Shown here: positions 29,373 to 38,236 of the stretch, in pieces | Layout of the letters: each line of letters starts with the position of its first letter | Position numbering within the stretch: position 1 is the first letter of the stretch | Assembly (NCBI RefSeq): GCF_000241305.1 | Contig: NZ_BAEH01000096.1 | Span: 1 to 64,000 of the forward strand | Source: Gordonia effusa NBRC 100432 | Lineage (GTDB): Bacteria; Actinomycetota; Actinomycetes; Mycobacteriales; Mycobacteriaceae | Direction of reading: 5' to 3' | Length of the DNA: 64,000 bases | The notes under the pieces: generated by a model | Database searches by the model: none | Told to the model about the DNA's origin: nothing | Seen by the model: only the letters and a program-made list of their open reading frames with translations | Made by a program: the position numbers and the translations under genes

Positions 29373-30850
29373 TGACCGAGCACATCGTGACCACGACGTC
29401 TGGGCGCGTTCAAGGAACCGAGGATATGGGAATTCCTGTGTGGCGAGGTATCCCGTATGGCGAAAGTACCGGCGGCTCGAGGCGGTTCAGGCCCGCCGTA
29501 CCGCCAGCGCCGTGGGATGGCGTGCGGCCCGCGGCGGCCTTCGGCGACATCTGTTGGCAGTTGCCGATGACAGACGAGCCCATGATGCTGCGAATCGTGG
29601 ATCCCGACGCCCGCGAATCAGAGGATTGTCTACGACTCAACGTGTGGTCGCCGAACGCCGATGATCACAATCGACCCGTTCTTGTCTGGTTTCATCCGAG
29701 CGGTCATATGCTCGGCTCCGGTAGTTCACCATACGGAAACCCGAGAGTCTATGCGGCACAGCATGATTGCGTCATCGTGACGGCCAACTACCGCCTTGGA
29801 ATCTGGGGCCACCTCTACCTTGGCGGCTTCGACTCTCAATACGCAGACACTGGAAATCAGATTGTCCGAGACCAGCTTCTGCTTCTGGAATGGATCCAGG
29901 ACAACATCAAGAGATTTGGCGGCGATCCCACCAATGTCACAGTGTTTGGCGAATCGGGTGGGGGCTATAACATCGGCACTCTCCTGGGCATCCCATCGTC
30001 GCGTGGACTGCTACATAAGGCCGCCATTTACAGTGGCGGCGCAACGCATCCCGTCGATCCCGAAACGGCTACCGAACTGACTAGACGTCTTCTCGACGTC
30101 CTCGGTCCTTCGGTAACCGTTGACGATCTCCTGACGATGTCCAACGTGCGTCTGCGCTACGCGCACAAGAAACTTGGTGAGACCGAGGCCGTTCGGTACT
30201 CGGCGGTCATTGATGGTGACTTGATTCCGCAGCCACCGCTGGAAGCCATCGCGGCCGGCGCGGCGCGGGATATTCCGCTACTCGTGTCGAACACCGCCGA
30301 CGAGGCGGCGATGTGGAACGTCCTCAAAGAAGGTGGCGCCAGCGACGCGGTGGCAACACAATCGGCAACCTCGACGGAGTTCGCCGCTCTCGCCGAGACG
30401 TATCGACGACAGACCGCGCCCGGCCGCGACCCGGACGTCGACCTGCTTTCAGACGTGACCTTCTTTGCGGATTCAGCGAAACTGTTAGCCGCGCATGAGG
30501 AAGGCGGAGGTTTGGCGTGGTTCGAGATGTTTGACTACACAGCGGAATCGTTTCCACTCCAGGATGTCGGAGCGATGCACGGTACCGACATCGGAATGCT
30601 CTTGCACGATCGTGACCACATCGAACCCGATGCCGCCGCGACGCCAACCGAGAACGACCGTCGTGTGGCGGCGCTCGAACAACAGGCACTGGTCTCACTG
30701 GCGAGAACCGGAAAACCAGACATGGACGGCATTGCGCTGTGGCGGCCACACCGCCAGGAGGATCGCCAGATGGTGCGGCTCGGATCTCAACCGGCGACTG
30801 ACATCTGGCAGCCTCGTCCAGCCGTCACACTCGCCGTCCAAACTGGATAA
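29372..30850 (+). CDS. Type-B carboxylesterase family hydrolase
   Basis: This 492-aa protein has the carboxylesterase B layout: VWRGIPYGES near the start, SEDCLRLNVWSP, NYRLGIWG, the nucleophile elbow FGESGGG (around residue 195), a downstream acidic segment (SNTADEAAMWNV) and a His in DVGAMHGTDIGMLL. No signal peptide is visible, so it is probably cytoplasmic. The usual HGGGF/HGG oxyanion-hole motif is replaced by HPSGHMLGSG, which is odd and may alter substrate range. It is coupled to the preceding adenylating enzyme by a TGATG overlap, suggesting the two act on the same compound. Substrate unknown. Confidence 0.9.
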   Translation: MTEHIVTTTSGRVQGTEDMGIPVWRGIPYGESTGGSRRFRPAVPPAPWDGVRPAAAFGDICWQLPMTDEPMMLRIVDPDARESEDCLRLNVWSPNADDHNRPVLVWFHPSGHMLGSGSSPYGNPRVYAAQHDCVIVTANYRLGIWGHLYLGGFDSQYADTGNQIVRDQLLLLEWIQDNIKRFGGDPTNVTVFGESGGGYNIGTLLGIPSSRGLLHKAAIYSGGATHPVDPETATELTRRLLDVLGPSVTVDDLLTMSNVRLRYAHKKLGETEAVRYSAVIDGDLIPQPPLEAIAAGAARDIPLLVSNTADEAAMWNVLKEGGASDAVATQSATSTEFAALAETYRRQTAPGRDPDVDLLSDVTFFADSAKLLAAHEEGGGLAWFEMFDYTAESFPLQDVGAMHGTDIGMLLHDRDHIEPDAAATPTENDRRVAALEQQALVSLARTGKPDMDGIALWRPHRQEDRQMVRLGSQPATDIWQPRPAVTLAVQTG

Positions 30851-30862
30851 TCCTGCGAGGTC

Positions 30863-31636
30863 TCAGACCAACTCGTCCAGTCGCACATAGTCGGGGTATC
30901 GCGGACTCAGCCCGTCTCCCGACGACGTCCCGTTCAGGCGGCGTCCAATCCACGGCACGAGGAATTTGCGGGTCCACACCGCGTCATCGATTCTGCGGGC
31001 GATGACCGACTTGGATGGTCGCGGACCCAAGCTCGGCCGCGGCGCCGAGTGTTCGACGTTAAGTACGTCGAGCACATTAGCTGCCATCAGCGTATGGCCG
31101 GAGGTATTGAGGTGCAGCCGGTCCCACGACCACATGCGCAGGTCGTCGAAGCCGGTGAACGCGAAGAAGTCGGCGAGCGTCGCATCATGCCGACGCACCA
31201 TGTCGCGGATCGCGGCGTTGAACGCGAGTGCTCGGGAACGTAAATGACCCAGTACCGGGAAAGATGATCCGTCGACCATGGTGAACACCACGATCTGTGC
31301 TCCGGTAGTCGCCAACCGCCCCAACAGTGCGTCATATCTGCCGATGACCGCGTCGACGTCGAACCCGGGCCGCAGCATATCGTTGCCGCCAGCGGAAATG
31401 GTGATTAGATCGGGCTTTAGCTCTATGGCCCGCTCCAACTGGCTATCCACGATCTGGTCGAGGAGCCACCCGCGGATGGCTAGATTGGAGTACTCGACGT
31501 CGCGGGTTTTGCCGAGTTCTTCGGCTACTCGATCGGCCCAGCCTCGGACCCCGTTGGGCCGCGTAGGGTCGTCATAACCAACGCCCTCGGTGAATGAGTC
31601 ACCCAGAGCCACGTAGCGGTAAACGTTCTCAGGCAT
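30863..31636 (-). CDS. SGNH/GDSL-family hydrolase
   Basis: This 257-aa protein carries the SGNH blocks in order: GDSFTEG with the catalytic Ser near residue 13, ISAGGNDM with the block III Asn, and DRLHLNTSGH with the Asp and His near residue 190. These enzymes hydrolyse esters or act as acyl-hydrolases or deacetylases. No signal peptide or membrane segment is seen, so it is probably cytoplasmic. The ATG has a GAGGGG about 6 bp upstream. Its 3' end lies 12 bp from that of the carboxylesterase, and it is divergent from the GH92 gene. Physiological substrate unknown. Confidence 0.92.
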   Translation of the reverse strand: MPENVYRYVALGDSFTEGVGYDDPTRPNGVRGWADRVAEELGKTRDVEYSNLAIRGWLLDQIVDSQLERAIELKPDLITISAGGNDMLRPGFDVDAVIGRYDALLGRLATTGAQIVVFTMVDGSSFPVLGHLRSRALAFNAAIRDMVRRHDATLADFFAFTGFDDLRMWSWDRLHLNTSGHTLMAANVLDVLNVEHSAPRPSLGPRPSKSVIARRIDDAVWTRKFLVPWIGRRLNGTSSGDGLSPRYPDYVRLDELV

Positions 31637-31697
31637 TGCTGCCCCTCTCGTCCTGCCCCCTCATCTTGCGACGCCCATCTTATCGAGGCGGTGTGGT

Positions 31698-34600
31698 GTG
31701 ACTTCATGTGCTAGGTCTGAAGACGTGAACAGCATCCGAGCGACACTTGCGCGCGCTGAAGGACCAGCGCATCCGGTCAACGCCAAGCCGGGGGTAGGTC
31801 TCATGTCGGCGTACCCGTGGCGGTACGACGTCGTCGGTGACGCGGGCGACCTCGTCGGCCTCATCGTCGAGCGCACCGGACTCGAAGGTGTCACCATCGC
31901 GCCCGATACCGTCGTGTCTTATGTCCTGCATCCAATCTTCGATGCTGCCGAACCGGACGTCCGCGATTCCTATGCGGCAACGGCAGTATGTCTCGACATT
32001 GTGTTCCTCGACGGATCGCGCCTTTCAGATGCCGATGTCGCCGATCATCACGGCGTGCCGTGCGATCCTCGCGCGCAATACGATTCCAAGACGATCTCGG
32101 TCGATCAGTGGACCCGAAAGTCATTCCCGCTGAATAGATTCGCCGGGTCCACGGTCGATCACGTCGAGTTGGTGGTTCTGATCTCCGACCGCGTCGATGG
32201 CTCGGCGGACCGACGCCGTCTCCTCGGCCATCTCGACGCAGTCCGCGTCGAATCCGCGACCGCCCCGATCGATGACGTACTCGACCATGTCCGCACCACT
32301 CGCGGTACGCAATCGTCCGACCGCTTCTCGCGCGGGAACTGCGCACCTCTGGTGGCGGCCGGGCCACACCCGTTCGTGTTCGGTCTGCCGATGACCGACG
32401 GCGGCAATCGCGGCTGGCCGTACTCGTATCATGAGGCGTCCCGCGTCGACGGCGAATCGGTCCGGCCCTATCTGCAGTCCTTCGCCACGTCGCATATCCC
32501 GTCGCCGTGGATGGGGGATCGCGGTGTCTTCCAGTTCTTTCCGAGCGTGTTGGCGCGACCCAACCCCGATCGTGCCGCGCGTGCGCTCGCTTTCGACCAT
32601 GACGTCGAATACGACAGACCGCATCTGTACGCGGTGACGCTCGAGGTTGGCGATGGGCGTTCGCTGTTCGCGGAGTTGACCGCTGGTACGCATTCGGTGT
32701 GGCTGCGGGCTACCTATCCGGACTCGCGGGAGGGTGGCGATCAGAGCGGCACAGGTTCGTTGATCTTCGATCAACTCGATGACGACGGCGCACTCAATTT
32801 GTCGGACAATGCGATCACCGGTTACGTCGACGGTCCCGGCGGCCTGGTCCGGGTACCGCGTATGTACGTCTACGTCGAAGTGGATGCGAAAATCCTTGAT
32901 ACACATACCTATCCGGGCAGTGAGCGCGCCGCGGTACTCGGCTCGATTGCCGTCGATACGTCACGCGGTCCGGTGACATACGCGGTCGGCACATCTTTTA
33001 TTAGCGTCGATCAGGCGCGGCGGAATCTCGAATTCGACCGTGCGGGAGGGGGATTCGACGCCGTGATGCGGCGCGCGCGGCAGCGCTGGCTCGACGCCCT
33101 GTCGGTACTCGACGTCGCGGGCGCCTCCGCGGACCAACTGACGACGCTGTACTCGTCGCTCTACCGCCTGAATCTGTATCCTACGACCGCTGCCGAGAAT
33201 CGTGGCAGCGCGAACCAACCCGACTGGTGTTATGCGAGTCCGTTCGGCGATCCCGCCGAGCCAGATCGTCCCACCCGGACGGGGCGAGTCATCGTCAACG
33301 GTCGGCTGAGCGTGACAGACGGCTTCTGGGATTCCTACCGCGCCAGCTGGCCGCTGCGAACCCTGTTGGCGCCCAACGAGACCGCGCGCCTGCTGAATGG
33401 TTTCGTCGAACACTATCGTGCGGGCGGATGGGTGAGTCGATGGTCGGCACCGGGACCGGCCGACATCATGACCGGCACGTGCAGTGACGCGGTTTTCGCC
33501 GATGCGGCGCTGGCCGGATTAGCCGACGCGGGGTTCGATATCCTCGACGCCTACGACTCTTGCCTACGCAATGCCACGACGCCGTCGGACGACCCGCGCG
33601 TGGGACGTAAGGGTCTGAATCGATCGTTGTTCACCGGCTTCGCTGATACCCAGACCCACGAGGGCATGAGCTGGACGGTCGATGCCGCCATCAACGATGC
33701 GGCGATCGCGGCATTCTCCGAGTATCTGGCAGAGCAGTATCCGGATCATCCTCGCCATGCCGAATTCGTCACCAACACAACGTGGTTCACCGCGCGAGCG
33801 GGTCGGTACGCTCTGATGTTCGACACCGAGGCTGGCTTCTTCCGTGGCCGAGAAGCCGACGGTGCATGGCGTGGTGGGCGGTTCGACCCGCGAATGTGGG
33901 GCACCGACTACACCGAGACCAACGCCTGGGGAACAGCTTTCACCGCGCCCCACGATGGTGCCGGGCTGGCCGCGTTGCATGGCGGCCAAGATGCGTTGGA
34001 AGCTAAACTCGACGCCTTCTACGTCGAGCAAGAGACCGGCCGCGAGGAATTCCGAGGAGGCTATCCCGTGGTCATTCACGAGATGCGCGAAGCCCGAGAC
34101 ACGCGGATGGGGATGCTCGCGCTATCCAACCAACCGGCGCACCATATCCCGTTCATGTACGCGTTCGCGTCTCGTCCCGGATCATTCGCTCATGCGAAGA
34201 CGCAGCGAATAGTTTCCGAAGCCGTCCGGCGATTGTTTCTGGGATCGGAAGTGGGCCAAGGGTATCCGGGTGATGAGGACAACGGTGAGATGTCTGCCTG
34301 GTATCTGTTCGCGGCGTCGGGTCTGTATCCGCTGACCGTTGGTGCCGGCCAGTATGTGCTGTGCGCGCCCAGTTTCCGCCGGATGTCATGGCGCCTGGAG
34401 AACGGATCGATAATCGAGATTCTTGCTCCAGATGCCGGCGGCGACAATGTGTACATTCAGGCTGTCCGCATCGACGGCGAACCGTGGTCGCAGATTGTCA
34501 TTGACCGCGCTCGATTGTCAAGGGGGGCGCGTATCGAATTCGACCTCGGTCCGAGTCCGTCTATGTGGGCTGCCGCATCGACGCCACAGTCGATTACCTG

Positions 34601-35024
34601 TAGCGGTGAATTTCCTTCTGTACCAATTGATCTGATCTCAGGAGACGCTCGATGCGCAATAGGGGATATGCGGGCGTTTGACGACGATTCGTCGACGCCG
34701 GGCGCCGACCTCGCGGCAGGTGAGGTGCTGGGCTGGTGCTTTGATAGAGCGACCCGAGTGAGCCACTATACGATCACACCACTGTCGGCCGGGGTGGCCC
34801 AGTGGGATGTCGAAGTGCTTGATACGCAAGGTATTTGGCGGGAGATTGGCAACGTCCGCGCCGAGTTCGAATGGGATCGGCAGACGCGAGTCTTCCCACT
34901 CGACGGCCAACCGGAGTCGCTCGGCCTGCGGATCCGGACGGTCCGAGCGCTCACTGTGACGCAGATGGAATGTCTCGACTTACCGCAAAGATATGTCCCG
35001 AGGACTGGTCAGACGTCTATATAG
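31698..35024 (+). CDS. GH92-family alpha-mannosidase with C-terminal beta-sandwich module
   Basis: This 1,108-aa protein shows the glycoside hydrolase 92 pattern: an N-terminal beta domain, then a helical barrel with LSVTDGFWDSYRASWPL, HEGMSWTVDAAINDAAIA, and GYPGDEDNGEMSAWYLFAASGLYPL. The last contains the acidic residues used by this calcium-dependent exo-mannosidase family. Roughly the last 150 residues look like a discoidin-type carbohydrate-binding module. No clear signal peptide is visible, which is notable for an enzyme that could act on mannosylated envelope glycans; GTG 31698 is used (GAGG upstream), with GTG 31725 an alternative. Target linkage is not determinable from sequence. It stands alone and ends in a long inverted repeat. 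Confidence 0.9.
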   Translation: MTSCARSEDVNSIRATLARAEGPAHPVNAKPGVGLMSAYPWRYDVVGDAGDLVGLIVERTGLEGVTIAPDTVVSYVLHPIFDAAEPDVRDSYAATAVCLDIVFLDGSRLSDADVADHHGVPCDPRAQYDSKTISVDQWTRKSFPLNRFAGSTVDHVELVVLISDRVDGSADRRRLLGHLDAVRVESATAPIDDVLDHVRTTRGTQSSDRFSRGNCAPLVAAGPHPFVFGLPMTDGGNRGWPYSYHEASRVDGESVRPYLQSFATSHIPSPWMGDRGVFQFFPSVLARPNPDRAARALAFDHDVEYDRPHLYAVTLEVGDGRSLFAELTAGTHSVWLRATYPDSREGGDQSGTGSLIFDQLDDDGALNLSDNAITGYVDGPGGLVRVPRMYVYVEVDAKILDTHTYPGSERAAVLGSIAVDTSRGPVTYAVGTSFISVDQARRNLEFDRAGGGFDAVMRRARQRWLDALSVLDVAGASADQLTTLYSSLYRLNLYPTTAAENRGSANQPDWCYASPFGDPAEPDRPTRTGRVIVNGRLSVTDGFWDSYRASWPLRTLLAPNETARLLNGFVEHYRAGGWVSRWSAPGPADIMTGTCSDAVFADAALAGLADAGFDILDAYDSCLRNATTPSDDPRVGRKGLNRSLFTGFADTQTHEGMSWTVDAAINDAAIAAFSEYLAEQYPDHPRHAEFVTNTTWFTARAGRYALMFDTEAGFFRGREADGAWRGGRFDPRMWGTDYTETNAWGTAFTAPHDGAGLAALHGGQDALEAKLDAFYVEQETGREEFRGGYPVVIHEMREARDTRMGMLALSNQPAHHIPFMYAFASRPGSFAHAKTQRIVSEAVRRLFLGSEVGQGYPGDEDNGEMSAWYLFAASGLYPLTVGAGQYVLCAPSFRRMSWRLENGSIIEILAPDAGGDNVYIQAVRIDGEPWSQIVIDRARLSRGARIEFDLGPSPSMWAAASTPQSITCSGEFPSVPIDLISGDARCAIGDMRAFDDDSSTPGADLAAGEVLGWCFDRATRVSHYTITPLSAGVAQWDVEVLDTQGIWREIGNVRAEFEWDRQTRVFPLDGQPESLGLRIRTVRALTVTQMECLDLPQRYVPRTGQTSI

Positions 35025-35051
35025 CGTCTGCCGCATCCTCGGGACATATCT
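34989..35051. terminator. Bidirectional terminator-like nested inverted repeat
   Basis: Perfect 16-bp arms, AGATATGTCCCGAGGA (34989-35004) and TCCTCGGGACATATCT (35036-35051), enclose a second short stem, CAGACG (35010-35015) with CGTCTG (35025-35030). It spans the GH92 stop codon, between convergent genes. There is no T tract. Its position suggests transcription termination from both sides. Confidence 0.6.
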
Positions 35052-35069
35052 CAGCGGTGGGGCAAAGAA

Positions 35070-35576
35070 TCAGTGGCCGTGTCCACCAGCCATCGATGAC
35101 AGCTGGGCTACCGCGTCGGCGGAGAGCTTCCACGCGCCATCGGCGGTCTTGACGTAGGTCAGTTTGATGTCGACTGGCTGCGGTGCGTGCGGGCTCGCGA
35201 CTGATACGGTCGCGACTGCCTTATCCGCACCGTCGGCGGCGACCGATTTAACAGTGAAGATCTCGGGGGTGTAGCCGCCCATCGATGCGCCCTTGGCGAA
35301 TAGCTGCAGCGCGGCCTTGGTGCCGGAGTTGGTGGTGTCGACCACGGCGTCGAGGTCGGCCGAAGAAGTCTTCGGGTCGATCGCCTTGCGGAGGGTGGCC
35401 TGGGCGTCGGCGGCAGAGAGTTCGGACGCTGCTGCGGACGTGGTGCTCGAGTCGGTGATCACACTGGGTGTGGTGCCGGTGGCGTCGCTGGCCTCCTCGC
35501 TATTGCTACAGGCGGCGACACCGAATACGGCGGCCCCGACGATGGCGGCTGCGGCGGCAGTCTTACGAAGGTTCAT
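35070..35576 (-). CDS. MTB12-like lipoprotein
   Basis: This 168-aa protein has a lipoprotein signal peptide: positively charged MNLRK, a hydrophobic stretch and a lipobox GVAAC with the lipidated Cys at residue 23. A Ser/Thr-rich linker follows. The rest (LSAADAQATLRKAIDP, PEIFTVKSVAADG, PVDIKLTYVKTADGAWKLS) matches the pattern of the low-molecular-weight antigen MTB12 C-terminal domain of mycobacteria and relatives. It is expected to be anchored on the outer face of the membrane; its function is not known. A His/Gly tail (GGHGH) ends the protein. It is divergent from the luciferase-like gene. Confidence 0.85.
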   Translation of the reverse strand: MNLRKTAAAAAIVGAAVFGVAACSNSEEASDATGTTPSVITDSSTTSAAASELSAADAQATLRKAIDPKTSSADLDAVVDTTNSGTKAALQLFAKGASMGGYTPEIFTVKSVAADGADKAVATVSVASPHAPQPVDIKLTYVKTADGAWKLSADAVAQLSSMAGGHGH

Positions 35577-35762
35577 ACTTCCAACTCCTCAATCGGTTAG
35601 TAAGCACAGCCTAAACCCGCAGCCTGGGCGCCTGGCGGCCAGGCCGCGTGATCCATGTCTCGATGCGCGGCAGTCGCGTCGGCTATGTCGGGAATTATTC
35701 GGACTGCGGTCCGGTTGATCCGTGTGTAGCTCAGATTTGAGTAAATCGAGAAGGAGTGAGAT

Positions 35763-36857
35763 ATGCAGTTCGGCATCTTCACCGTCGGCGACGTCACGAC
35801 TGACCCCACCACTGGCGCCACGCCGACCGAGCATGAGCGCATCAAGGCGACGGTGGCTATCGCCAAGAAGGCCGAAGAAGTGGGTCTCGACGTCTTCGCG
35901 ACGGGTGAGCATCACAACCCGCCATTCATCCCGTCATCGCCGACGACGACACTCGCCTATATCGCGGCGCAGACCGAGAACCTGCTCCTGTCGACGTCGA
36001 CAACGCTGATCACCACCAATGATCCGGTCAAGATCGCCGAAGACTATGCGACACTTCAGCATTTGGCCGACGGTCGGGTGGATCTGATGATGGGGCGTGG
36101 CAACACCGGGCCCGTCTATCCCTGGTTCGGCAAGGACATCCGACAGGGAATTCCGCTCGCCATCGAGAACTACGCTTTGCTGCGACGGCTCTGGACTGAG
36201 GATGTTGTTGACTGGGAGGGGAAATTCCGTACTCCGCTGACGTCGTTCACCTCGACCCCTCGGCCGCTCGACGATGTGCCGCCCTTCGTGTGGCACGGAT
36301 CGATCCGGTCGCCGGAGATCGCCGAACAGGCGGCCTACTACGGCGACGGCTTCTTCGCGAACCACATCTTCTGGCCGAAGGAGCATTTCCAGCGGCTGAT
36401 CGACTTCTACCGCGAACGTTACGAGCATTACGGGCACGGTGCGGCGAACCAAGCCATTGTCGGTCTCGGTGGACAGTTCTTCATCCGTAAGAACAGTCAG
36501 GACGCGGTGCGTGAATTCCGCCCCTACTTCGACAACGCACCGGTGTACGGTCACGGCCCCACGCTGGAGCAGTTCACCTCCCAGACGCCGCTGACCGTCG
36601 GCAGCCCGCAGGAATTCGTCGACAAGACCCTGAGTTTCCGCGATACCTTCGGCGACTACCAGCGGCAGCTATTCCTTGTCGATCACGCGGGGCTGCCACT
36701 TAAGACCGTCCTCGAACAGCTCGACGAGCTGGGAGCGGTACTGCCCGAATTGCGCAGGGGATTCGCCGACGGGCGGGCGGCGGAGGTACCCGACGCTCCG
36801 ACGCACGCGTCGCTCGTCGCCGCGCGCGAGAGTGAGAAAGGTCAGGTGCGGGCATGA
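35763..36857 (+). CDS. LLM-class flavin-dependent oxidoreductase (luciferase-like)
   Basis: This 364-aa protein has the bacterial luciferase-like TIM-barrel pattern: MQFGIFTVGD, AEEVGLDVFATGEHH near residues 38-52, LSTSTTLITTNDPVKIAEDYATLQHLADGRVDLMMGRG, and a C-terminal helical part. It resembles the actinobacterial CE1758-type subfamily. Such enzymes use reduced FMN, supplied by a separate reductase, to oxidise a small organic substrate with O2. The next gene overlaps by 4 bp and encodes just such an FMN reductase, so the pair forms a two-component monooxygenase. AAGGAG lies upstream of the ATG. Substrate unknown. Confidence 0.93.
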   Translation: MQFGIFTVGDVTTDPTTGATPTEHERIKATVAIAKKAEEVGLDVFATGEHHNPPFIPSSPTTTLAYIAAQTENLLLSTSTTLITTNDPVKIAEDYATLQHLADGRVDLMMGRGNTGPVYPWFGKDIRQGIPLAIENYALLRRLWTEDVVDWEGKFRTPLTSFTSTPRPLDDVPPFVWHGSIRSPEIAEQAAYYGDGFFANHIFWPKEHFQRLIDFYRERYEHYGHGAANQAIVGLGGQFFIRKNSQDAVREFRPYFDNAPVYGHGPTLEQFTSQTPLTVGSPQEFVDKTLSFRDTFGDYQRQLFLVDHAGLPLKTVLEQLDELGAVLPELRRGFADGRAAEVPDAPTHASLVAARESEKGQVRA

Positions 36858-37534
36858 CCCATGAGTCACAGCGGCGGTTGGTCGTCGTCAACGCCGGGCT
36901 TTCCGATCCCTCGTCGACGAGGATGCTGGCCGATCGACTGGCTGCCGAGTTTGTCGAAGGCGTTGCGGGTCAAGGGCTTCGGGTCGACACCACGGTGCTC
37001 GATCTGCGTGAGTTGGCCGTTGAGATCGCCAATTCCACGACGTCGGGTTTCGGTGTCGGCGACCTGCGGTCCGCCCTTGACGCCGTCCATCGTGCCGATG
37101 CGCTCATCGTTGCCACGCCGGTGTTCAATGCGTCTTACAGTGGGCTCTTCAAGTCGTTCTTCGACCTCGTCGAGGTCGAGCCGATGGCCGGCAAGCCGGT
37201 TCTCATCGCCGCTACCGGCGGCAGCGCCCGACATTCGATGGTGCTCGACTACGCGCTGCGACCGCTATTCGCTTACCTGCGCGCCGTCGTGATGCCGACC
37301 GGTGTGTACGCGGCATCGCAGGACTGGTCGGGCAACACCGGCGACACGGCTATGCTCAGTGATCGAATTGGCCGTGCGGCAAACGAATTGGCCCGTTCAG
37401 TGGGGGCCGATGCCGCAGATGGCGTGTTGACGCCACGGTCGGTGGTCGAGCCGGTCGCCTCGAACAATGCCGAGGCGACCGGGATCGACAACTTCGCGAG
37501 ATTGCTCGGCGGCGCTATAGGTGCGCGGCGGTGA
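36854..37534 (+). CDS. NADPH-dependent FMN reductase (partner of the LLM oxygenase)
   Basis: This 226-aa flavodoxin-fold reductase has an N-terminal RLVVVNAGLSDPSSTRMLADRLA, followed by ADALIVATPVFNASYSGLFKSFFDLVE and GKPVLIAATGGSARHSMVLDYALRPLFAYLRA. These are the flavin phosphate and isoalloxazine regions of the NADPH:FMN reductase (MsuE/CE1759-like) family. It overlaps the luciferase-like gene by ATGA, so they are translationally coupled and FMNH2 transfer to that enzyme is likely. Its last 20 bp overlap the 3' end of the convergent cutinase gene. Confidence 0.92.
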   Translation: MTHESQRRLVVVNAGLSDPSSTRMLADRLAAEFVEGVAGQGLRVDTTVLDLRELAVEIANSTTSGFGVGDLRSALDAVHRADALIVATPVFNASYSGLFKSFFDLVEVEPMAGKPVLIAATGGSARHSMVLDYALRPLFAYLRAVVMPTGVYAASQDWSGNTGDTAMLSDRIGRAANELARSVGADAADGVLTPRSVVEPVASNNAEATGIDNFARLLGGAIGARR

Positions 37535-38225
37535 ATCGCGCTCCGGCCAATGCGTCGCCGTTGACCGTGTACAGAACGTGCAGGGCGTTTGGCCGTCCAA
37601 GCGGAGCGCCGTTGCAGATGGTGTCGCCCGGGATGCAGTAGCGGACGGTCTTGCGGGCGTAGAGCCGATCTATCTGGACCGGCGGAGCTCCCGCACCACG
37701 GATGAAGCGGGCCGACGGAGGTGCGAACAGCACGACCGAAGCCACGTGCTTGGCGACCGACGCCGGCAGTCGTGCCGGGGCATACCGGCGGTACCTCTCA
37801 TACTGTGCCGGGACAGAGATACCGGGATTGAGAGCATAGCCAATCACGACTGCTCCCTGCGAGTAGCCGCTGAGCACGATGCGTGTGCGTGGGCAGGTCG
37901 CTGCGAGGTACTTGATCCGGTTCTGCGTGACCTTGATTCCGTTCAGCACCTCGTGAGCGAATGCCAGGCGGTTGGCGAAGTTGCCACTCGCCGGGTAGGG
38001 CACGCCGTACTCACGCACTGACTTGCCCGGTAGCGTGCTCCGGACCGCAGCGGCGAAGGCGAGCCCGGTCAGGCCCATCGGCGCACCCGGTTCAAGGGTG
38101 CCGCGGGCCGAGATCACCTCTACGTTTGGGCAGCCAGCGGCTTGGGCTTGTGGGGCCGTGACAAGGGTTGACGCCCCCAGTACCATCGCCAGGCCACAGA
38201 AAATTGTCAGTATTCGTCGCGTCAT
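37515..38225 (-). CDS. Secreted cutinase-family esterase
   Basis: This 236-aa protein has a signal peptide (MTRRILTIFCGLAMVLGA, cleavage after AQA) and then the cutinase core: CPNVEVISARGTLEP, the nucleophile elbow VLSGYSQGA (catalytic Ser), CIPGDTIC (catalytic Asp between cysteines) and a C-terminal His in NALHVLY. Cysteines are placed as in the disulfide-bonded family. Cutinase-like proteins of mycolic-acid bacteria hydrolyse lipids and esters outside the cell. It is the last gene of a pirin-GNAT-cutinase run with gaps of 11-15 bp, and it overlaps the convergent FMN reductase gene by 20 bp. Confidence 0.93.
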   Translation of the reverse strand: MTRRILTIFCGLAMVLGASTLVTAPQAQAAGCPNVEVISARGTLEPGAPMGLTGLAFAAAVRSTLPGKSVREYGVPYPASGNFANRLAFAHEVLNGIKVTQNRIKYLAATCPRTRIVLSGYSQGAVVIGYALNPGISVPAQYERYRRYAPARLPASVAKHVASVVLFAPPSARFIRGAGAPPVQIDRLYARKTVRYCIPGDTICNGAPLGRPNALHVLYTVNGDALAGARFTAAHL

Positions 38226-38236
38226 GGTGGCTTATC

